Shown here piece by piece: positions 58,391 through 64,000 of a stretch of DNA of 64,000 bases (the stretch's first letter is position 1; every line of letters starts with the position of its first letter). The DNA comes from Bordetella parapertussis (GTDB lineage Bacteria > Pseudomonadota > Gammaproteobacteria > Burkholderiales > SG8-41), in assembly GCA_945885345.1 (NCBI GenBank), contig CAMCYP010000017.1, forward strand, positions 1 through 64,000, written 5' to 3'. A program made the position numbers and the translations under genes. The notes under the pieces are model-generated. The model did no database searches, was not told the origin of the DNA, and was given only the letters and a program-made list of their open reading frames with translations.

Positions 58391-61300
58391 CATTCCTTCG
58401 GCATGGCCTGCCAGCGCAGGTCCAGCGTCATCGGGAATGCCGGATTCGGCACTTCAGCCACGACATTCATCGGCCCCGGCGAGTGGCCATGGTCCCAGAA
58501 CCGCGCAACGCGCCGTGCTTCGGCCTCGTTGGCATTGACCGGGAAGGTGCTGTAGTTGCGGCCGCCCGGATGTGACACGTGATAGGTGCAGCCGCCAATA
58601 GAACGTTTGCTCCAGGTATCAATGACATCGAATACCAGCGGCGCATGCACGCCGATGGTCGGGTGCAGCGCGGACGGCGGATTCCATGCGCAGTAACGCA
58701 GGCCGGCGACAAATTCACCCGGTGTGCCGGTGGCCACCAGCGGCAACGCACGGCCGTTACAGGCAATCAGGTGGCGCGATTCTGTCAGGCCGCGTGCGCG
58801 CACCTGCAGCCGCTCCACCGATGAATCGACATAACGTGCCGTGGCATTGAGGCCCATTTCTTCGCCGAGCACGTTCCACGGTTCGATCGCCTGACGCAGT
58901 TCGACTTCGATGCCGTTGTAGTTCACCGTGCCGTAGCGCGGGAAACGGAATTCGTGGAAGGGCGCATACCAGGCGTCATCGAAGGCGTAACCGGCACGGC
59001 GCAGATCGGTCATTACGTCGTGAAAATCGGCCGCGACGAAATGGGGCAGCATGAAGCGGTCGTGAAGCTGCGTACCCCAGCGCACCAGCTTGGACTGATA
59101 GGGTTTTTCCCAGAACCAGGCCACCAGTCCGCGCAGCAGCAGCATCTGCGCTAGACTCATCTGCGGATGCGGCGGCATTTCGAAGCCGCGGAATTCGAGC
59201 AGCCCCAGCCGGCCCGTACCGCCATGCCCGGCATAGAGCTTGTCAATGCAGAATTCGGCGCGATGGGTGTTGCCGGTGAGATCGACGAGGAAATTGCGCA
59301 ACAGGCGGTTGGTGGTTTCTGGCGGGAGTGAGGCACCGTGTTTTTTCTGCAGCGCAGCCATTTGCTGGAAAGCGATTTCCAGTTCGTACAGATTGTCGTT
59401 GCGCGCTTCGTCGACGCGCGGCGCCTGGCTGGTCGGCCCGATGAACATGCCGGAGAACAGGTACGACAGCGAGGGGTGGTTCTGCCAGTAGGTGATCAGG
59501 CTGCGCAGCAGGTCAGGGCGGCGCAGTAGCGGGCTGTTGGCGGGCTTGGCACCGCCCAGCGTGATGTGATTGCCGCCGCCGCTGCCGGTGTGGCGGCCGT
59601 CGAGCATGAATTTTTCAGTGCCCAGCCGCGTTTCCCGCGCTTCTTCATATAGCGCGTTGGTGTTGGCGACGAGTTGATTCCAGTTGCCTGCCGGATGGAT
59701 GTTGACCTCGATGACGCCGGGGTCCGGTGTCACGTGCAGCACGGTCACCAGTGGATCGTGCGGTGGTCCGTAACCCTCCAGCCGGATACGCAGATTGAGC
59801 TGAGCAGCGACGCGCTCAATGACCGCGAGCAAATCGAAATAAGGCTTGATGGCCTCGAACGGCGGCATAAAGATGTGCAGCCGGCCTTCGCGTGCCTCGA
59901 TGCACAAGGCCGTGCGTACGACTTTGCCGCCCTCAGGCAGCAAGTCCGGCAGCGCTGACAAGGGCAGGCGATAGCCGATGGAAGAGTCGCCGTTGATCAG
60001 GATGACCTGCTTGTCCGGCAAGGGCCAGGGCGAACTGGTCCAGCCTTTTTCATCAGCGCCCAGCGGCAGCACATGGCCGGCAGCCTCTTTGCTGCCCGGC
60101 ACGTGCTGCGCTTTTTCTGCCGAGAGATGGGTCAGCGGGTCTTCCCAGGCCGGCAGCAAACGCGCCGGCGCCAGACCGAGCGCATCGGTCAACGCAAGGG
60201 CAAAACGCCGGGCATCGACAGGGCGGGTATCGGCCGGCGTTGCCGCAGCAGCAATCAGCGCCGGATTTTTCCACAATAGCTGGCCGTCATTGCGCCACTG
60301 AATGCCCAGTGCCCAGCGCGGCAGCGGTTCACCCGGATACCATTTGCCCTGGCCATAGAACACCACACCACCCTGGGCAAAACGGTCCTTGAGCCGCCAC
60401 GCCAGTTGTTCGGCGAGCTGCCATTTTTTCTCCGACAGCGCGGCGGTATTCCATTCCTCGCCTTCCATGTCGTCGATTGATACGAAAGTCGGCTCACCGC
60501 CCTGGGTCAGGCGCACGTCCTGCGCCGCCAGCTTGATGTCGATCTGCTGTCCCAGCGCATCAATGGCCAGCCACTGTGCCGCGTCGTACGGTTTGGTGAC
60601 GCGTGGATCCTCGTGGATACGCGTCACGGTCATCGCGAATTCGAATTGCGTTTCGCAGGGATCTACGCCGCCGATCACCGGCGCGGCACTGGCCGGCGAT
60701 GGCGTGCAGGCGAGGGGAATGTGGCCTTCGCCGGCGAGCAGGCCCGAGGTTGGGTCGAGACCGACCCAGCCGGCACCGGGAATATAGGCTTCGGCCCAGG
60801 CATGCAGATCAGTGAAATCGACTTCGGTACCCGAAGGGCCGTCGAGCGCCTTCTGGTCAGCCTTCAGCTGGATCAGGTAGCCGGAAACAAAACGTGCGGC
60901 GAGGCCGCAGTGACGGAGGATCTGCACCATCAGCCAGCCGCTGTCGCGGCAGGAACCGCTTTTATGCTGCAATGTGTGCTCACAGGTCTGCACGCCGGGT
61001 TCCATGCGTACCAGATAGCGAATGTCATGCTGTAATTGCTGATTGACCGCAATCAGGAAATCGATGGTTGCGGCTGGTCCGGTATGTGCGGCGCGGAAAT
61101 CGGTCAGCCATTTCTGCAGCAGCGCCCCCTGTTCGTCGATCGCCAGGTACGGCGTCAGGTCGCGCATCAGCTCGGGGCGGTAGGCGAAGGGAAATTTTTC
61201 GGCGTAAGACTCGATGAAAAAGTCGAAGGGATTGATCACCGTCATGTCGGCGACAAGGTCAACGGTGATTTCCAGTTCGCGGGTTTTTTCCGGGAATACG

Positions 61301-61497
61301 AAACGGCCGATGTAATTGCCGAAAATGTCCTGCTGCCAGTTGATGAAGTGCTCCGCCGGCTTGACGTTCAGCGAATACGACAGGATGGGGGTGCGGCAGT
61401 GCGGCGCAGGGCGCAGGCGGACCTCGTGTGGCGACAGGCTGACATCGCGGTCGTAACGATAGCGGGTCTGGTGATGCAGCGCGACGCGGATACTCAT
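58390..61497 (-). CDS. Transglutaminase-like/DUF2126 protein of the Anbu operon
   Basis: A 1035-residue protein. N-terminal bacterial transglutaminase-like domain (about 1-290: start SIRVALHHQTRYRYDRD, nucleophile Cys in HKSGSCRDSGWLMV, His in DLHAWAEAYIPGAGWVGLDP), then the long DUF2126 region with GTEKFMLDGRHTGSGGGNH and LEFRGFEMPPHPQMS. It is the usual last gene in circularly permuted ATP-grasp/alpha-E/Anbu clusters, thought to make or trim a peptide-like tag or product. Its chemistry is unknown. Slightly shorter than many homologues (about 1100). The frame is complete. Confidence 0.92.
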   Translation of the reverse strand: MSIRVALHHQTRYRYDRDVSLSPHEVRLRPAPHCRTPILSYSLNVKPAEHFINWQQDIFGNYIGRFVFPEKTRELEITVDLVADMTVINPFDFFIESYAEKFPFAYRPELMRDLTPYLAIDEQGALLQKWLTDFRAAHTGPAATIDFLIAVNQQLQHDIRYLVRMEPGVQTCEHTLQHKSGSCRDSGWLMVQILRHCGLAARFVSGYLIQLKADQKALDGPSGTEVDFTDLHAWAEAYIPGAGWVGLDPTSGLLAGEGHIPLACTPSPASAAPVIGGVDPCETQFEFAMTVTRIHEDPRVTKPYDAAQWLAIDALGQQIDIKLAAQDVRLTQGGEPTFVSIDDMEGEEWNTAALSEKKWQLAEQLAWRLKDRFAQGGVVFYGQGKWYPGEPLPRWALGIQWRNDGQLLWKNPALIAAAATPADTRPVDARRFALALTDALGLAPARLLPAWEDPLTHLSAEKAQHVPGSKEAAGHVLPLGADEKGWTSSPWPLPDKQVILINGDSSIGYRLPLSALPDLLPEGGKVVRTALCIEAREGRLHIFMPPFEAIKPYFDLLAVIERVAAQLNLRIRLEGYGPPHDPLVTVLHVTPDPGVIEVNIHPAGNWNQLVANTNALYEEARETRLGTEKFMLDGRHTGSGGGNHITLGGAKPANSPLLRRPDLLRSLITYWQNHPSLSYLFSGMFIGPTSQAPRVDEARNDNLYELEIAFQQMAALQKKHGASLPPETTNRLLRNFLVDLTGNTHRAEFCIDKLYAGHGGTGRLGLLEFRGFEMPPHPQMSLAQMLLLRGLVAWFWEKPYQSKLVRWGTQLHDRFMLPHFVAADFHDVMTDLRRAGYAFDDAWYAPFHEFRFPRYGTVNYNGIEVELRQAIEPWNVLGEEMGLNATARYVDSSVERLQVRARGLTESRHLIACNGRALPLVATGTPGEFVAGLRYCAWNPPSALHPTIGVHAPLVFDVIDTWSKRSIGGCTYHVSHPGGRNYSTFPVNANEAEARRVARFWDHGHSPGPMNVVAEVPNPAFPMTLDLRWQAMPKE

Positions 61498-61533
61498 TGG
61501 TCGTGCCTTGATGGGGAATGCTGCGGGACTGCC

Positions 61534-62280
61534 TTATTGCTCGAAGCCGACGTTCCAGTCCGGATTGGGCAGTTCGGTAAAGACCTTGCGCAGGCCTTCT
61601 CCCCAGCGCTGATGCACCATGTTGAAGTAGGCATCGCTTTCATTGATCTGGTGCTGGAACGCGACGCGGAGCGTGTCGGTGCGGTAGATGAGCAGGTCGA
61701 TCGGCAGGCCGACGGAGATGTTGCTGCGCATGGTCGAGTCGAACGAGACCAGCAGGCACTTGGTCGCTTCGAGCAGAGTGGTATCCGGCGTGACCACGCG
61801 GTCGATGACCGGTTTGCCATACTTGCTTTCGCCGATCTGGAAATAAGTGGTTTCCGCGGTCGACTCAATGAAGTTGCCTTCGCTGTAGACATGAAACAGC
61901 CTTTGTCGCCCGCCGGCGATCTGGCCACCGACGATAAAGGATGCGCCGGCGCTGACATTGGACTGTTCCAGGTAGGGGGCGTCGCGCTTGCGCACTTCGC
62001 GCAGTGCCGCGCCGACCATTTCCGCGACTTCGTACATGGAGCGTGCGTCATACAGCGTACGGCTTTGGCTGCCGTCCCGTTGATCTTCCTGCAGCAGATT
62101 GATTGCGTTCTGGGTGATCGACAGATTGCCGGAACTCAAAATTACTATGACTCGGTCGCCCTCGCGGCTGAACACCCGCATCTTGCGGTAACTGGCGACA
62201 TGATCCACTCCGGCATTGGTGCGGGAGTCGGAGGCGAATACCATGCCGGCTTTGAGGGTTACAGCAACGCAATACGTCAT
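61534..62280 (-). CDS. Proteasome-type protease (Anbu, ancestral beta subunit)
   Basis: A 248-residue Ntn hydrolase. Start MTYCVAVTLKAGMVFASDSRTNAGVDH: initiator Met removal exposes the Thr nucleophile, and the Asp and Lys positions of proteasome beta subunits follow (SDSRTNAG, SYRKMRVF). Anbu assembles into helical or lock-washer rings rather than closed proteasomes. Start 62280 is preferred over TTG 62295 because Thr must follow the initiator. It lies 36 bp upstream of the transglutaminase gene, same strand; a 117-bp gap separates it from alpha-E. Confidence 0.93.
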   Translation of the reverse strand: MTYCVAVTLKAGMVFASDSRTNAGVDHVASYRKMRVFSREGDRVIVILSSGNLSITQNAINLLQEDQRDGSQSRTLYDARSMYEVAEMVGAALREVRKRDAPYLEQSNVSAGASFIVGGQIAGGRQRLFHVYSEGNFIESTAETTYFQIGESKYGKPVIDRVVTPDTTLLEATKCLLVSFDSTMRSNISVGLPIDLLIYRTDTLRVAFQHQINESDAYFNMVHQRWGEGLRKVFTELPNPDWNVGFEQ

Positions 62281-62397
62281 GTTGATCTTGGGCAAATAGC
62301 GGGAAAAAGATGTTGCGAAGCATAGGGGAAGCGGGAAGGGCTGACAAGCAAGGTTTGATGGCAGCAGTACATTGACAGTTGGTGGAGATTCTGCCCA

Positions 62398-63399
62398 TCA
62401 CTCGACCTGGGACTGAGTGCGCACGGTGGTGGTTGCAGGTTCGTAGTCAGGAGCCAGGAAATGATGATTCAGTTCGACGTTCAGAATGTGCAACTTTTCC
62501 AGAAACTCCATCAGGTGTTCATGCAAACCTATTTCCATGATCTGCTCCACGCGGCCGTAGTGTAGTTGCGCATGCAGTTCGCCGGCCAGGCGTTCCGGCT
62601 CCATAGATTCTCGTTTGCAGAGATCGCGCAGGATTTCGTATATCTCGTTCATGCAGGCGTGCAGCGAGCGCGGCAGGTCATCGCGTAGTACCAGCAGTTC
62701 GGCAACTCGGCGCGGCGTGATGACGTCGCGGTAAATGCGCCGGTAGGAGCTCAGGGCGCTGACGGAGCGCAGCAGGGCGCTCCATTGATAGTAGTCGACA
62801 GCGCCACCGACCTCAGCCGCGCTCGGCAGCAAGGTATGGTATTTCACGTCGAGCAGGCGCGCGGTGTTGTCGGCGCGCTCCATGAAAGTGCCGAGGCGAA
62901 TGAACTGGTAAGCCTCATCCCGCAGCATGGTGCCGAAGGTGACGCCGCGGAACTGGTGCGACTGGGTCTTGATCCACTCGAAAAATTCGTTGATGCCGCC
63001 AAGGTTCAGCGCGGCTTCGCTGCGCCCACGCAATTCCAGCCACATCGAATTCAGGTCTTCGTACATTTCGGAGGTCATGACGCCGCGCATGCTGCGGCCG
63101 TTCTCGCGGGCGGCATGCATCAGCGAATAAATGCTCGACGGATTGGTGCTGTCGAGAACCATGAAGCGCAGCACCTTGTCGGAGGCCACCGGTCCGGGAT
63201 TGCGCTCGTAATAGGTTTTCGCCAGTCCGTTGATGACCAGCGGCAATGCCCAGGGCTCGGCCCATGACTGCGCAGCATCGGTGATGCGGTAGGGTAGCAG
63301 CGACATCTGGTAGGTCACATCAAGCAGGCGTGCGGTGTTTTCGGCGCGCTCAATCTGCCGCGACATCCAGTACAGGTTGTTGGCGTGCCGACTCAGCAT
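62398..63399 (-). CDS. Alpha-E domain protein
   Basis: A 333-residue all-helical alpha-E protein, starting [27 protein letters not shown] second [14 protein letters not shown] repeat of this helix lies near residue 175. Members pair with circularly permuted ATP-grasp enzymes in predicted peptide-ligation or amide-bond systems. Start overlaps the ATP-grasp stop by 7 bp. Catalytic role unknown. Confidence 0.93.
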   Translation of the reverse strand: MLSRHANNLYWMSRQIERAENTARLLDVTYQMSLLPYRITDAAQSWAEPWALPLVINGLAKTYYERNPGPVASDKVLRFMVLDSTNPSSIYSLMHAARENGRSMRGVMTSEMYEDLNSMWLELRGRSEAALNLGGINEFFEWIKTQSHQFRGVTFGTMLRDEAYQFIRLGTFMERADNTARLLDVKYHTLLPSAAEVGGAVDYYQWSALLRSVSALSSYRRIYRDVITPRRVAELLVLRDDLPRSLHACMNEIYEILRDLCKRESMEPERLAGELHAQLHYGRVEQIMEIGLHEHLMEFLEKLHILNVELNHHFLAPDYEPATTTVRTQSQVE

Positions 63400-64000
63400 T
63401 GCAGGTCCTCCAGTACCCAGGTGTCCTTGGTGCCGCCGCCCTGGGATGAATTGACGACCAGTGAGCCTTCAGTTAACGCAACCCGGGTCAGACCGCCCGG
63501 AACCAGCGTGACTTCCTTGCCGGAGAGCACATAGGGCCGCAGATCGACATGCCGCGGCACGATGTCCGAATCGCGAAAGGTCGGGCAGGTTGACAGTGCC
63601 AGCGTCGGCTGGGCGATGTAATTTGCCGGATTCAGTTCGATGCGTTTGCGGAATTCTGCAATCTGTTCTTTGGTCGATGTCGGGCCGACCAGCATGCCGT
63701 AGCCGCCGGAACCCTGGACTTCCTTGACCACCAGTTCTGCCAGGTGCGCCAGTGTGTAGGCAAGGTCATCGGCATTGCCCAGCCGGTACGTGGGCACGTT
63801 GGAGATGATGGGTTTTTCGCCGAGGTAGAAATCGATCATCTGCGGCACGTACAGGTAGGTGGATTTGTCATCGGCGACGCCAGTGCCGATGGCGTTGGCC
63901 AGCGTGACGTTGCCGGCGCGATAGGCGGCGAAGATGCCGGGTACGCCGAGAGCGGAATCCGCCCGGAAGGCCAGCGGGTCGATGTAGTCGTCGTCAATGC
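63393..64000 (-). CDS. Circularly permuted ATP-grasp protein (partial, cut by window end)
   Basis: The C-terminal 201 residues of a circularly permuted ATP-grasp ligase. The reading frame stays open to the window edge: [20 protein letters not shown], then [20 protein letters not shown], and near the end GGYGMLVGP and [22 protein letters not shown]. The N-terminus (about 270 residues) lies beyond position 64000. The family joins alpha-E and the Anbu protease in a predicted peptide-modification system. Confidence 0.92.
   Translation of the reverse strand, partial: IDDDYIDPLAFRADSALGVPGIFAAYRAGNVTLANAIGTGVADDKSTYLYVPQMIDFYLGEKPIISNVPTYRLGNADDLAYTLAHLAELVVKEVQGSGGYGMLVGPTSTKEQIAEFRKRIELNPANYIAQPTLALSTCPTFRDSDIVPRHVDLRPYVLSGKEVTLVPGGLTRVALTEGSLVVNSSQGGGTKDTWVLEDLQC

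Noticed and set aside
61036-62325. 429-codon plus-strand frame opposite the Anbu and transglutaminase genes
   Set aside because: Spans two genes and their gap on the other strand; no start signal or domain.
63393-63848. Reading the last frame as a complete 151-residue protein
   Set aside because: The frame stays open upstream to the window edge with conserved ATP-grasp sequence, so 63848 is an internal methionine.

Overview
The window comes from a GC-rich chromosome (about 60% by eye) of a betaproteobacterium. The strongest taxonomic signal is gene order: rpoE-rseA-rseB-mucD-glutaredoxin-lepA-lepB-DUF4845-rnc-era-recO-pdxJ-acpS-nagZ, then uvrC-pgsA-tRNA-Gly-tRNA-Cys. Other signals are pyrG-kdsA-eno-ftsB, divergent ppsR/ppsA, a DUF1178 gene and a Bug-family (TctC-type) binding protein. 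Genus cannot be decided from the sequence alone. Nearly all DNA is coding, most genes are on the + strand, and no insertion sequence, prophage or CRISPR array was seen.

Layout. (1) 23-2321: divergent genes for selenosugar synthase (SenB) and an EgtB-like sulfoxide/selenoxide synthase (SenA), i.e. a selenoneine locus; a selenophosphate synthetase partner would have to lie outside. (2) 2332-11569: core genes (TrmH-type methylase, ppsR, ppsA, pyrG, kdsA, eno, ftsB, folD). (3) 11775-23612: an accessory redox/transport locus and the most unusual part. It has a HutC-type GntR regulator, an AprA-like flavoprotein, a short dicluster ferredoxin, a ten-unit HEAT protein, a 7Fe-type ferredoxin, an ABC importer of the nitrate/sulfonate/taurine class whose binding protein carries a NosL-like C-terminal domain, a DUF971 protein, a 44-residue membrane peptide on the other strand, and a 1193-residue single-chain flavoprotein combining GltD/NfnB-like and PyrK/NfnA-like modules. 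My inference is that an imported substrate is oxidised or reduced by the flavoprotein, with electrons passing through the ferredoxins to NAD(P)(H). The substrate is unknown. (4) 23659-27249: an omega-aminotransferase with a small unknown protein, and a fused binding-protein/permease of the OpuB/osmoprotectant type.

(5) 27454-42437: the envelope-stress sigma-E operon, the translation/RNA/cofactor/peptidoglycan-recycling/DNA-repair run, and two tRNAs. (6) 42627-52882: Bug protein, tRNA-Leu, DUF1178, a cNMP-CBS-nucleotidyltransferase protein coupled to a DEDDh exonuclease, an ADP-forming acyl-CoA synthetase, an MFS transporter, a UxaA-family dehydratase and crcB. (7) 52895-58337: nnr and purL, divergent. 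(8) 58390-64000: a minus-strand operon with circularly permuted ATP-grasp (cut by the window edge), alpha-E, the Anbu proteasome-like protease and a transglutaminase/DUF2126 protein.

The GC-rich background is broken by short AT-rich intergenic islands. Three share the same 13-mer (CAAATACTTATAT), close to an IHF-like core, and several others contain perfect or near-perfect palindromes. Start codons were chosen by family alignment from memory plus visible ribosome-binding sites. No database search was run.
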